Below are positions 35,231 to 45,600 of a stretch of 64,000 nucleotides of DNA, one piece after another. Under the pieces are notes generated by a model. The model was not told the origin of the DNA and ran no database searches. It was given only the letters and a program-made list of their open reading frames with translations. Source of the stretch: Clostridium_X cadaveris (GTDB lineage: Bacteria; Bacillota; Clostridia; Clostridiales; Clostridiaceae); the NCBI RefSeq assembly GCF_039521325.1, contig NZ_BAAACD010000005.1. The stretch is one strand, 5' to 3'. Every line of letters begins with the position of its first letter. Position 1 is the stretch's first letter. The translations under genes and the position numbers were made by a program.

Positions 35231-37591
35231 ATGAGAGAAAGAGTTAGAAGACTTAGGGGAAAAAGTTTGAAAGCCATTCCAACACTATCAATAGAGAGAG
35301 CAAAAATAGTTACTGATACTTACAAAGGATACTGTGATAAGGTTTCAATACCTGTTCTTAGAGCCCTTGCGCTAAAGGATATTTGTGAGAAGAAAACTAT
35401 ATGTATAAATAATGATGAGCTTATAGTTGGAGAAAGAGGACCGAAACCTAAAGCAGTACCTACCTATCCAGAATTATGCTGTCATACATTAGAAGATTTT
35501 AGAGTTATAGATAGCAGAGAAAAGACATTTTTCAAAGTAGATAAGGAAGCTTTCAGAGTTCAAGAAGAAGAGATAATACCTTATTGGCAGGGCAAGTCAA
35601 TGAGAGATAAGATACTAAATGCCATGACTGAAGAGTGGAAGACTTGCTACGGTGACGGAATATTTACTGAATTTATGGAACAGAGGGGACCAGGACATAC
35701 CGCTGGAGATAAAAAGATATTCACTAGGGGATTCTTAGAAGTTATAGATTTAATAGATAAAGAATTAGAAAAATTAGATTATGTAAATGATATGGATGCC
35801 TATGACAAAGGTGAAGAGTTAAAAGCTATGAGAATAGCAGCAGAAGCTGTAATAACTTTTGCTAAAAGACATTCTGCTTTAGCTAGAGAAATGGCAGAAA
35901 AAGAAAGTGATAAAAGGAGAAAGGCTGAACTATATAAGATTGCTGAAGTATGTGACAGAGTACCGGCACATAGACCAGAGACATTTTGGGAAGCCGTACA
36001 AGGATATTGGTTTATTCATTTGACTGTTATAACAGAGCTTAACCCATGGGATGCATTCACTCCAGGAAGATTTGATCAGCATTTGTATCCTATATATAAA
36101 AAAGATGTAGAGGAAAATAATTTAGCTAGAGAAGATGCAGAGGAACTACTACAATGTCTTTGGGTAAAATTTAATAATCAACCTGCTCCTCCAAAAGTAG
36201 GTATAACCTTAAAAGAAAGTGGAACTTATACTGACTTTGCCAATATCAATAGTGGAGGCTTAACAGCTGATGGAGAAGATGGGGTAAATGATGTAACTTA
36301 TCTAGTACTGGATGTTATTGACGAGATGAGACTTCTTCAGCCTAGTAGTAATATTCAATTAACAGAAAAGAATCCTGATGAGTTTATAGAAAGAGCTTGC
36401 AAGATAATAAGAAAAGGATGGGGACAGCCTTCTGTATTTAATGCAGACATGGTAGTTAAGGAACTCATGAGACAGGGGAAATCTTTAGAAGATGCAAGAA
36501 CTTCAGGAACTACAGGCTGCGTAGAAGCTGGTTCTTTTGGTAAAGAAGCTTATATACTTACAGGATATTTTAACCTTGTAAAGATTCTTGAGATAACTTT
36601 AAATAATGGATTAGATCCTAGAACAGGAAGGCACATTGGAATTGAAACAGGAAATGCTGCTGAATTTAAGAATTTTGATGAACTTATTGAAGCTTACAAA
36701 AAGCAGGTACATCATTTTATAGATATAAAGATAAGAGGAAATAACGTAATAGAAAGATTATACATGAAGCATATGCCGGTTCCATTTTTATCATTACTAG
36801 TTGATGACTGTATATCAAAGGGAAAGGATTATAATGGAGGAGGAGCAAGATATAATTCTAATTACATTCAAGGAGTTGGAATTGGAACTCTTACAGATTC
36901 ACTCGCATCTATAAAATTTAATGTGTTTGACAAAAATAAAATAACTATGGAAGAGCTTTTAGAAGCATTGAAGGAAGACTTCAAAGGCAGAGAGCCTCTA
37001 AGACAGATGTTACTAAATAAAACTCCGAAATATGGAAATGATGATGACTATGCTGACGATATAATGAGAGTTTGTTTCGATATATTTTTTAATGAGGTAG
37101 ATGGGAGAGATACAGTTAGAGGCGGAAAATATAGAATAGATATGCTGCCAACTACATGTCACGTTTACTTTGGAGAGGTTACTGGAGCTACAGCCGATGG
37201 AAGAAAGGCAGGAGTCACTCAATCAGAAGGAATATCTCCTGTAGGAGGAGCAGATAAGTATGGACCAACCTCTGTTGTAAAATCAGCATCAAAGATGAAT
37301 CATGAAAATACTGGAGGAACTCTTTTAAATCAGAAATTTACACCATCGTTACTGCAAGGAGAACAGGGAATAAAGAATCTTCGCTCGCTTATAAGAGCAT
37401 ACTTTAAGATGGGAGGACATCATATACAGTTTAATGTGATTAGCAGGGACACTCTTCTTAAAGCACAAGAAAATCCAGAAGCATATAAGGATTTAATAGT
37501 AAGAGTTGCTGGATATAGTGATTACTTCTGTGACCTTGGACGTGCGCTTCAAGATGAGATAATAAACAGAACTGAGCAAGAAAATTTTTAA
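35231..37591 (+). CDS. hypD: Trans-4-hydroxy-L-proline dehydratase (glycyl radical enzyme)
   Basis: About 786 residues, the length of Clostridioides difficile HypD. It removes water from trans-4-hydroxy-L-proline to give pyrroline-5-carboxylate. It has the thiyl-radical Cys430 and Glu432 in GTTGCVEAG, the glycyl-radical loop RVAGYSDYF with Gly761, and long shared blocks such as WDAFTPGRFDQHL, NNQPAPPKVGITLKES, KTPKYGNDDDYAD and DMLPTTCHVYFGE. The activase lies upstream and proC downstream, the gene pair known for this pathway. ATG 35231 is favoured over 35222 by spacing to TAGGGGAG. The protein is oxygen sensitive by family and expressed from a sigma-54 promoter here. Confidence 0.92.
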   Translation: MRERVRRLRGKSLKAIPTLSIERAKIVTDTYKGYCDKVSIPVLRALALKDICEKKTICINNDELIVGERGPKPKAVPTYPELCCHTLEDFRVIDSREKTFFKVDKEAFRVQEEEIIPYWQGKSMRDKILNAMTEEWKTCYGDGIFTEFMEQRGPGHTAGDKKIFTRGFLEVIDLIDKELEKLDYVNDMDAYDKGEELKAMRIAAEAVITFAKRHSALAREMAEKESDKRRKAELYKIAEVCDRVPAHRPETFWEAVQGYWFIHLTVITELNPWDAFTPGRFDQHLYPIYKKDVEENNLAREDAEELLQCLWVKFNNQPAPPKVGITLKESGTYTDFANINSGGLTADGEDGVNDVTYLVLDVIDEMRLLQPSSNIQLTEKNPDEFIERACKIIRKGWGQPSVFNADMVVKELMRQGKSLEDARTSGTTGCVEAGSFGKEAYILTGYFNLVKILEITLNNGLDPRTGRHIGIETGNAAEFKNFDELIEAYKKQVHHFIDIKIRGNNVIERLYMKHMPVPFLSLLVDDCISKGKDYNGGGARYNSNYIQGVGIGTLTDSLASIKFNVFDKNKITMEELLEALKEDFKGREPLRQMLLNKTPKYGNDDDYADDIMRVCFDIFFNEVDGRDTVRGGKYRIDMLPTTCHVYFGEVTGATADGRKAGVTQSEGISPVGGADKYGPTSVVKSASKMNHENTGGTLLNQKFTPSLLQGEQGIKNLRSLIRAYFKMGGHHIQFNVISRDTLLKAQENPEAYKDLIVRVAGYSDYFCDLGRALQDEIINRTEQENF

Positions 37592-37646
37592 TGACAGAGT
37601 AGAAAAATGATATAATTTTAATATAGAAACATGGAGGGAAATAAAA

Positions 37647-38462
37647 ATGAATAAAACAATTGGATTTATCGGATGTGGAAATATGGCAGGTGCCATAATT
37701 GGAGGCCTAGTTTCATCAGGAAAAGTTAAAGGTGAAAATGTAATAGCTTCTGATGGATTTTCTAAGGGATTAGAAAATTGCAAAAAGAAATATGGAATAA
37801 GAACTTCTTTAAATGACAATTTAACTGTTGCAAGAGAAGCAGACATATTGTTTTTAGCAGTAAAACCCAATGTGTATTTTAATGTTATAGATGAAATCAA
37901 GAATGACATCAAGGAAAATGTTGTTATAGTTACAATAGCAGCAGCTATAAGCATGGATTCTGTCAAGGCAGGTTTCGGAAAAGAAATTAAGATAGTTAGA
38001 ACTATGCCTAACACTGCAGCTATGATAGGAGAAAGCATGACTGTTGCATGCAAGAATTCTCTAGTTACTGAAGAAGAAATGAATGAGGTTATGGAACTTC
38101 TAAAATCCTTTGGTAAAGCGGAGTTTTTAGAGGAGAAGCTTATGGAAGCTGTCATAGCAGTTAATGGATCATCACCAGCATATATATATATGTTCCTAGA
38201 AGCTATGGGAGACGGAGGAGTACTTGCTGGAATCCCAAGAGATAAAGCATATAAGATGGCTGCACAAGCTATGATAGGTTCTGCAAAAATGCTTTTAGAA
38301 ACAGGAAAGCATCCAGGTGAACTAAAAGATATGGTTTGCTCTCCAGCTGGAACAACTATAGAAGCAGTATATTCTTTAGAAAAGAATAATTTTAGAGGAA
38401 CTATAATAGAAGCTATGGAAAAATGTACTGAAAAATCAAATCAGATGGCAGGAAAAAAATAA
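37647..38462 (+). CDS. proC: Pyrroline-5-carboxylate reductase
   Basis: A 271-residue enzyme that reduces pyrroline-5-carboxylate to L-proline with NAD(P)H. It has the N-terminal Rossmann motif IGFIGCGNMAGAIIGG, FLAVKPN, RTMPNTAAMIGESMT and the C-terminal substrate loop VNGSSPAY and MVCSPAGTTIEAV. Beside hypD it completes conversion of hydroxyproline to proline; proline can then serve as a Stickland acceptor or for protein synthesis. GGAGGG gives the start; the gap to hypD is 55 bases without a terminator, so cotranscription is expected. Confidence 0.93.
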   Translation: MNKTIGFIGCGNMAGAIIGGLVSSGKVKGENVIASDGFSKGLENCKKKYGIRTSLNDNLTVAREADILFLAVKPNVYFNVIDEIKNDIKENVVIVTIAAAISMDSVKAGFGKEIKIVRTMPNTAAMIGESMTVACKNSLVTEEEMNEVMELLKSFGKAEFLEEKLMEAVIAVNGSSPAYIYMFLEAMGDGGVLAGIPRDKAYKMAAQAMIGSAKMLLETGKHPGELKDMVCSPAGTTIEAVYSLEKNNFRGTIIEAMEKCTEKSNQMAGKK

Positions 38463-38537
38463 TTTCAAAAGTAGTAGAAAAAGTCATAAAATGGGCATAT
38501 AATAATATAAAATCTCTTTGCACTGCATATAAATCTA

Positions 38538-38658
38538 CAGTACAAACTGATCAGGCCGATGAATGACTTTATTTATGGAGCCGGGCCGTAAATGGCAACA
38601 GGATTTTTAGGAAGCTACAATACCTGTGGGACAGTTTATTGTTCTACAGGTATTTTTT
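38538..38658 (+). promoter_or_regulatory. Structured leader, candidate riboswitch ahead of the cation ATPase
   Basis: Small hairpins (CAGT-acaa-ACTG at 38538-38549; GGCC...GGAGCC enclosing ATGAAT/ATTTAT; GCC-gtaaat-GGC at 38585-38596) precede a strong terminator at 38619-38658. ACAGG at 38598-38602 can pair with CCTGT (38623-38627) in the terminator's 5' arm, which would act as an antiterminator. The GC-richer unpaired stretches look conserved-type, but I do not recognise a known class with confidence. Placement before a metal-transport ATPase suggests an ion ligand. Confidence 0.6.
38619..38658 (+). terminator. Leader terminator before the P-type ATPase gene
   Basis: AATACCTGT (38619-38627) pairs with ACAGGTATT (38646-38654); the stem extends inward through GGGAC/GTTCT, and a run of T follows. 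It lies between proC and the ATPase gene, so it may also end the hypD-proC transcript. Confidence 0.85.
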
Positions 38659-38756
38659 GCGTACTTTTAGAACAATAACTGAGTCTTTATTGCAATGCCA
38701 TAGAGCTATCAAACAAATATTCTTGGGAAGCAAGAATTAAAATGGAGGTAACTTTT

Positions 38757-41285
38757 ATGACAGAACAAAACAAAAATCAATTGAAAGGTCTAACAAAAGA
38801 TGAGGTGAGAGTTCTACAAGAAAAATTCGGGAAAAACAGATTAGTACCTGAAAAGAAAGAAAATTTCTTTCTAAAGATTATTCAAGTTTTAAAAGAACCG
38901 ATGTTTCTATTGCTTATTGCTGCAGCAATAATCTACTTTTTACTTGGAGAGCCTAGAGATGGAACTATAATGCTGGTGTTTGTAGTAGGAATAATCAGCA
39001 TAGATGTAATCCAAGAATGGAAAACCGACAAGACTTTAAATGCACTAAAGAATCTATCTGCACCACATATAACCGTTATAAGAGATGGTATAGAGTGTAC
39101 TATAAATAGTGAGGATTTGGTACCTGGAGATTTGATGATGATAGCAGAAGGGGTAAAGCTCCCTGCTGACGGTAAAGTAATCAAAGCAAATGATCTTTGC
39201 ATTGATGAATCCTCTTTAACTGGGGAAGCAGAAGGGGTATGGAAGTGCATAGATGATAGTGGGAATAAGGATTATTGGAAAAAGGATCATTGCTATGCTG
39301 GAACACTAGTAACTCAGGGTACAGGAGTAATATTAATAGAGAAAATAGGTGCAGAAACTGAGTATGGAAAGATAGGAATAAATGTGGCTGAGGCACCAGA
39401 TAGACCTACCCCAATGGAAAAGCAGACGAGGAAATTAGTTAAAGTATGTGCCGCAATAGCAGCAGTTTTATTTTTGCTTGTGTGCATAATAACCTATTTT
39501 AATCTCCCTGATCATCAGTTGAAGGAGAGATTAATAGAAAGTATCTTGTCAGGAATAACCCTAGCTATGGCTATGATACCGGAGGAATTTCCAGTGATTT
39601 TAACTGTATTCTTGTCAATGGGAGCATGGAGACTTGCAAAGAAAAACTCTTTAGTAAGAAGACTTCCATCAGTAGAAACCTTGGGAGCAGTTTCAGTTTT
39701 ATGTGTAGATAAGACTGGAACCATCACTATGAATAAGATGAGAGTAAGGGAATGCTGGGCCATTAGTAATAATATAAAAGAAACAAACAAAATAATGGGA
39801 ATGGCTTGCGAGGTAGATGCTTATGATCCAATGGAGCATGCAATGCTTGACTATTGTGAAGAAAATAATATTGCAAAAGAAGAGTTATTTAAAGGTGAAC
39901 TCATAAGTGAATATTCATTTACAAATGAGAGAAAGATGATGGGGCATGTATGGAAGCTAAATGGTGAAGTTGTAATAGCATCAAAGGGTTCCCCAGAGAA
40001 GATATTAACATTATGTAATTTAGATAAAAATGAGAAAAAAATAATAGAAAGTAAAATCTTCAATATGTCATCTCAAGGCTTAAGAGTTATTGGGATAGGT
40101 AAAATGATATTGAAGGATGAAAAAGATATTCCAGAAACTTTAGAAGAATGTAGTTTAGAATTTCTAGGACTTGTAGGGCTTCAAGATCCTCCAAGAGAAA
40201 ATGTAAAAAATGATATTGCAAGCTGTGTAAGGGCTGGAATAAGAGTTGTAATGATCACTGGAGATAACGGAATAACTGCAAGCGCTATAGCAAAACAAGT
40301 TGGCATACCTCATAGTAGTGTTATAATCACTGGTGATGAATTAAACACTATGACAGATGATGAACTTCAAGAAAGAATTAAAGATGTAAGCATATTTTCA
40401 AGAGTTATGCCAGAGCATAAGATGAGAATAGTTAAAGCATTTAAGGAGAACGGTGACGTAGTTGCTATGACAGGAGATGGTGTTAATGATGCACCAGCTC
40501 TTAAATATGCAGATATAGGAATAGCTATGGGAAAGAGAGGTTCTGAAGTTTCAAGAGAGGCAGCGGATCTTATCCTACTTGATGATAATTTTTCAACTAT
40601 AGTAGATACCATAAAAGATGGAAGAAGAATTTATGATAATATAAGAAAAGCTATAGGGTATGTTTTTACTATTCATATACCAATAGCATTTGCATCTTTA
40701 TTAGCACCTATGCTTAATATAAGGCCATCTATGCTACTTCTATTACCAGTTCATGTTGTATTATTAGAGCTTATAATAGATCCTACCTGCTCTATTGTGC
40801 TTGAGAGACAGCCAGCAGAAAGTGATATTATGGAACGAAAACCACGTAATCCTAAAGAAAGTATATTAACGACATCAGTATTAGTAAAGAGCATAATACA
40901 AGGTATGATTTTATTTGTAGCATCCTTTGCTTCTTACTATTTGTATTTAAAAGCTAACCCAGAACAAGCTGAGGTAGCACGTTCAATAGGTCTTGCCATC
41001 ATAATGCTTTCTAATGTACTTCTTGTACAAGTTAATAGTTCAGAAAGCGAATTTGCATACAAGTCATTGATAAATCTAAAGAAAGACCATGTTATGTGGG
41101 CTGTAGGTATTGGAACCCTAATTGGACTTGGAGTAATACTATATACTCCTATTGCTGAGTTCTTAAGCTTAGCACCATTAAATTTAAATCAGATCTTTAG
41201 AGTTGTAGTGACTTCTGTTGCTGCAGTAATGTGGTATGAGATAGTAAAGTTATTTAAGAAAATCAGAAAAGGCAGAATTAAATAA
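38757..41285 (+). CDS. P2-type cation-translocating ATPase (calcium-ATPase-like)
   Basis: About 843 residues with an N-terminal cation-ATPase domain, LTGEAEGV (actuator), DKTGTITMN with phospho-Asp318, KGSPE (nucleotide binding), TGDNGITASAIA and MTGDGVNDAPAL, plus ten predicted helices. The TM4 ion motif is MIPEEFPVIL instead of the PEGLP of classical Ca2+ pumps, so ion specificity (Ca2+, Mn2+, Na+ or other) is open. ATG 38757 follows GGAGGT; ATG 38742 overlaps that site. A structured leader with terminator stands in front. No regulator gene is adjacent. Confidence 0.88.
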   Translation: MTEQNKNQLKGLTKDEVRVLQEKFGKNRLVPEKKENFFLKIIQVLKEPMFLLLIAAAIIYFLLGEPRDGTIMLVFVVGIISIDVIQEWKTDKTLNALKNLSAPHITVIRDGIECTINSEDLVPGDLMMIAEGVKLPADGKVIKANDLCIDESSLTGEAEGVWKCIDDSGNKDYWKKDHCYAGTLVTQGTGVILIEKIGAETEYGKIGINVAEAPDRPTPMEKQTRKLVKVCAAIAAVLFLLVCIITYFNLPDHQLKERLIESILSGITLAMAMIPEEFPVILTVFLSMGAWRLAKKNSLVRRLPSVETLGAVSVLCVDKTGTITMNKMRVRECWAISNNIKETNKIMGMACEVDAYDPMEHAMLDYCEENNIAKEELFKGELISEYSFTNERKMMGHVWKLNGEVVIASKGSPEKILTLCNLDKNEKKIIESKIFNMSSQGLRVIGIGKMILKDEKDIPETLEECSLEFLGLVGLQDPPRENVKNDIASCVRAGIRVVMITGDNGITASAIAKQVGIPHSSVIITGDELNTMTDDELQERIKDVSIFSRVMPEHKMRIVKAFKENGDVVAMTGDGVNDAPALKYADIGIAMGKRGSEVSREAADLILLDDNFSTIVDTIKDGRRIYDNIRKAIGYVFTIHIPIAFASLLAPMLNIRPSMLLLLPVHVVLLELIIDPTCSIVLERQPAESDIMERKPRNPKESILTTSVLVKSIIQGMILFVASFASYYLYLKANPEQAEVARSIGLAIIMLSNVLLVQVNSSESEFAYKSLINLKKDHVMWAVGIGTLIGLGVILYTPIAEFLSLAPLNLNQIFRVVVTSVAAVMWYEIVKLFKKIRKGRIK

Positions 41286-41312
41286 GATTTATTGGGAAAC
41301 TTAATTGTAATT

Positions 41313-41346
41313 AGGGGGCTTTGCTTTGAGCAGAGTCCCCTTTTAT
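41313..41346 (+). terminator. Terminator of the cation ATPase gene
   Basis: AGGGGGCTTTGCT pairs with AGCAGAGTCCCC around a short loop (41313-41340), followed by TTTTA. Confidence 0.8.
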
Positions 41347-41369
41347 AATTTTTCAGTGGAGGAAAGATA

Positions 41370-42536
41370 ATGAAAGGAATTGCGAAGATTACAGTGTGGT
41401 TTATGATTGCTATGGTGTTATGCTCATTTTCATATTGGAAAAAAGATGAAAGGGTATGTAAAACCATCATAAATTCATATATACAAGGATATTTAGAAAG
41501 TTATAAAACGGGTACATATATAAAACCTTATTCTCTGGAAGATAATGATGATACTTATATTTACAATATCTTAGGTGAGATAAATGGCAAAAGGGTGATG
41601 CTCTTAAACACTAGATTCAAGAGTTATAACTATTCCATAAACTATAAAAATCTGGATTTTAATGATAACTCTGCTAGAATTACAGTTTTAGTAGATATTG
41701 ACTATGAGTATGAAAATGGAGTAAAGGGCGGATTACGTGATATAGATTATGAATTTAACCTTGAAAAAAGAGATGAAGGTTGGATTATAACGAATTTAGA
41801 AAGTAATTATGATGAATTTCAAGACTTTAAAAATAGAGTAGACGAAAAGAAAAAAGTTATGAGGGGAGAAACTAAAGAGATAATAGATAGTTGCCGTGAT
41901 GATGAGATTGAGCGGATTAAAAATTATAAAAAGAAGCCATCATTAAAAAATGTATTCGGTGATAAAGATGGGTGTGGACATATAAAAACAGACATTGGCG
42001 TTAAGTACGCTTGTGAATTCGCATTAAAAAATAAAAAGGACAGATTATTTTATACTGCTGGAAATAGTGATTGTACAAATTTTGTATCTCAATGTATATG
42101 GGCATCTCTTGGAAATTATAATCCTTTAGATAATAACTATACTATTGCAAATATAAAACAGGAAAGATGCATGATTAAGAATATATGGCTTGGTAATAAA
42201 TATGGAGGTACAACTGCATGGGAAAATGTAGAGGCGCTTTGGAGTTTTATTTTAAATAAAGAAGAGTTTAATGCTAAAGGTATGAATCAAAATAAACCTG
42301 TATCAGAGCTAAATCTCAATGATATATCAGAGGGGGATATAGTCCAAGTGAGAAAACGCAATGATTATAGGTATAGTCATTCCACATATGTAACTCTAGT
42401 TAAGAGAGAAGATGGTGAAAGTTTGATATATGTATCACAGCATTCTTATGATAAACTTAACAGAAATTTGGAAGATTTGATATTTAGCTGGGGTGGAGAA
42501 GAATGTTACATGAGAATTATAAAATTTGTAAAATAA
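41370..42536 (+). CDS. Exported putative amidase-domain (Amidase_6) protein
   Basis: A 388-residue protein with an N-terminal signal or anchor helix (about 5-24). Residues 30-190 are strand-rich and unrecognised. Residues about 205-385 match the putative amidase domain family: NSDCTNFVSQC with the likely catalytic Cys, WENVEALW, LNDISEGDIVQV, HSTYVTLV with a His, and a final ISVQHSYD-like stretch. The fold is NlpC/CHAP-like, so cell-wall or peptide hydrolysis is likely. GGAGGAAAG precedes the start. The large peptidoglycan hydrolase gene follows 158 bases later; both may serve the envelope. Confidence 0.8.
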   Translation: MKGIAKITVWFMIAMVLCSFSYWKKDERVCKTIINSYIQGYLESYKTGTYIKPYSLEDNDDTYIYNILGEINGKRVMLLNTRFKSYNYSINYKNLDFNDNSARITVLVDIDYEYENGVKGGLRDIDYEFNLEKRDEGWIITNLESNYDEFQDFKNRVDEKKKVMRGETKEIIDSCRDDEIERIKNYKKKPSLKNVFGDKDGCGHIKTDIGVKYACEFALKNKKDRLFYTAGNSDCTNFVSQCIWASLGNYNPLDNNYTIANIKQERCMIKNIWLGNKYGGTTAWENVEALWSFILNKEEFNAKGMNQNKPVSELNLNDISEGDIVQVRKRNDYRYSHSTYVTLVKREDGESLIYVSQHSYDKLNRNLEDLIFSWGGEECYMRIIKFVK

Positions 42537-42694
42537 ACTTTTATGATATGAAAAAAATGAAAGAAAGTATAATGACAAATATAACTTAATTTTATAAAGT
42601 GTTTTAAATTTCATAAATGTACCACATTATTCCTTCAAACTACAAGGAATTTATGGTAAAATTAATTAGAATATAGTATAAGGGGGGGACTTAT

Positions 42695-45600
42695 GTGAAA
42701 AAAGCTAAAATAGCAAGTCTAATTGTTGCAACTACTGTAATGCAGAATACTGTTGCATCAGCAATACCTAATGATGAAGCTAATAGGAAAATTGATTTAG
42801 ATAAGTTTAAAGGAATAGAAGAAAATGCTAAGACATCTAAGGTTTCAGCAGTTATCAATGGAATTCCTATAAAAAAGATGCTAATAGATATGAATTATTC
42901 AAAAGGTGTTACTATAAGTCCTAAATATATAGTAATACATGACACAGATAATAGGAGCTTTGGTGCTGGAGCTATAGCAAATAGAAACTATTTTGCTAAT
43001 CACCCAAATGCTCAAGCATCAGCTCATTTTACAGTAGATGATAGAAATATAGTTCAAGTGTTAGAAGAAACATGGAGAGGATGGCATATTGGAGATAGAT
43101 ATCCTGGAGTTAAACCAAATAGGCCTGAAGCTAACAATAGCAATACAATAGGTATTGAGATTACAGTAAATCCAGATAGTAATTTTGATACTGCGATGAA
43201 AAATGCTATTGAACTTACGAAATATTTAATGTTCAAGCATAATATACCAGCATCAAATGTAATAACACATAATGATGCTACTGGGAAAATATGCCCTAGA
43301 ATGATGCTTGAAGATAGACCTACATTGTGGCCAACATTCAAAAGTGCTGTAGGTTCAAGTGCCTCAAATCCAAGTGGACCATCTGATAGCAATCCTGAAA
43401 GCAGTGGTATATTTGGAGCTATAAAAAATGTAGAGGCAATTGTAAATACTAGTGTTCGAGAATCGGTTTATAGTGGTATGGGAGTATCTACTGGTGTTAC
43501 GGGAAATGTGTATCCTAATGAAAAAGTTAAAGTAAATTATTTTTTAAATGATTGGGCAAACATAACTTTTAATACAGCATCAGGAGGCACCAAGACTGGT
43601 TTTATAAATGCAAGCAAACTTAATGTATCAGGTCTTAATCGTGTGAATAAACAAGCCTCTATAAGAAATAGTGGAGATGTTACTGTATATAAAGATCTAG
43701 AAGGTGCGGTTCAAGATTCACTTACACCAAATAGAGGAGTGACTCTAAACTATACTTTTAAAGAATGGTCGCATATAAGTTATGTTGCTACTAATGGAAG
43801 TATTAAACATGGCTTTGTAAATAGCAGTTTAGTAAAAATCAGTGACAACGATGGAGATAGAGGAGATGGAATTATAAATGCCATAAATAAGAATGGTACT
43901 GTAGTGAATACTAATAGCACAAAAGTCTATTTGAATGCTGATGAAAATAGTGACGGAATAGGGTTCCTTTATAAAAATGATAATATGAGAGTAAATTTCA
44001 GTAAAGGAGCTTGGTATAACGTAACATTTACTACTGCTGACGGAAGTAAAAAGAATGGTTATATAAAGAGTCAGTTTGTTTCTTTAGAATCATCATTAGA
44101 TGATAATTATAAACCAGTAGGAAAAGGAAAAGTCATAAATGTGACTAGTGCCTTGAGAATAAGAAAAGGTCCTGGTACAACTTATGATGCAATTGGATGG
44201 CTTTATAATGATGATAATGTAGAGATCCTAGGGAGAGAGGGACAATGGTTTAAAATAAAGAATAACGATACTATTGGATATTGCCATGAGGATTACATAA
44301 AAGAAGTAAGGCAAGATGATACAGAGATAGTCCCTGAAAATCCGTTGACAGGAAAAGGAGAGGTAATCAATGTAACCTCAAATTTGAGAATAAGATCATC
44401 AACTTCAACTAGCAGTTCTGTACTTGGATATTTAAATAACGGTGATTCATTTGATATTTTAGGAAAAGAAGGACAATGGTATCAGATATCTCATAATGGA
44501 ACTCAAGGGTATATTTATGGAGATTATGTAAAAGTTATTGAAGAAGGTGGAAATCAAAATTCAGGAAATGATTCATCAAATAATGGTGGAAATGAAAATA
44601 CCACTGCTCAAGGAAAAGGACAGGTTATAAATATAACTTCAAATTTAAGAATAAGATCAAAAGCTTCTACAGATAGTGAGATTATAGGATATCTTAATAA
44701 TGGAGACACTTTTGACATTTTAGGAAAAGAAGGACAATGGTATCAGATATCTCGTAATGGAACTAATGGATATATTCATGGAGATTATGTAAAAGTTATT
44801 GAAGAAGGCGGAAATCAAAATCCAGGAAGTGACTCGGGAAATAATGGGGTAAATGAGAATAATTCTGTTCAAAGTAATGGACAAGTTATAAATGTAACTT
44901 CAAACTTAAGAATAAGATCATCAGCCTCAACTAGCAGTTCTGTACTTGGATATTTAAACAATGGTGACTCATTTAATATTTTAGGAAAAGAAGGACAATG
45001 GTATCATATATCTTATAATGGAATTCAAGGATATATTCATGGTGATTATGTAAAAGAGATTCAAGGAAATGCTGAGGATTCAGGAAACGGCAATAGTGGA
45101 AATAATGGAAGCAGTAATGAAAATAATTCAGTTGCAGGTAAAACAGGACAAGTTATAAATGTATCAACAGGACTTAGAATGAGATCAGGTGCTGGAACAA
45201 ATTACGAAGTGGTTGGCTGGCTTTATGAAGGAGATAATTTTGAGATTCTAGGGAAAGAAGATTCTTGGTATAAGATAAATAAAAATGGAGTAAATGCATA
45301 TATTCATTCTGATTATGTAAAAATACTTGAGAATGGAGATGGCAATCAAAACAATTCAGGTTCAGGATCAAATTCAGGAGGAGAGACTTCTAAGGCCTCT
45401 AAAGGCAATGTAATAAATGCTCCTAATGGATTAAGAATACGAGAGGGTGCTGGAACAAACTATTCTGTAATTGGCTGGTTATATGACAATGATGAGGTTA
45501 AGATAGCTGAGAAATCTGGACAATGGTATAAGATTGAAGCAAAAGGGGTTACTGGATATGTCCATAGTGATTATATAAAGACTAGTACTGATGAGGGGAG

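Noticed and set aside
37493..38155. A 220-codon minus-strand frame opposite hypD and proC
   Set aside because: It is antisense to two well-supported genes, has a low-complexity Ser/Ile/Phe composition and no ribosome binding site; it mirrors proC codon use.
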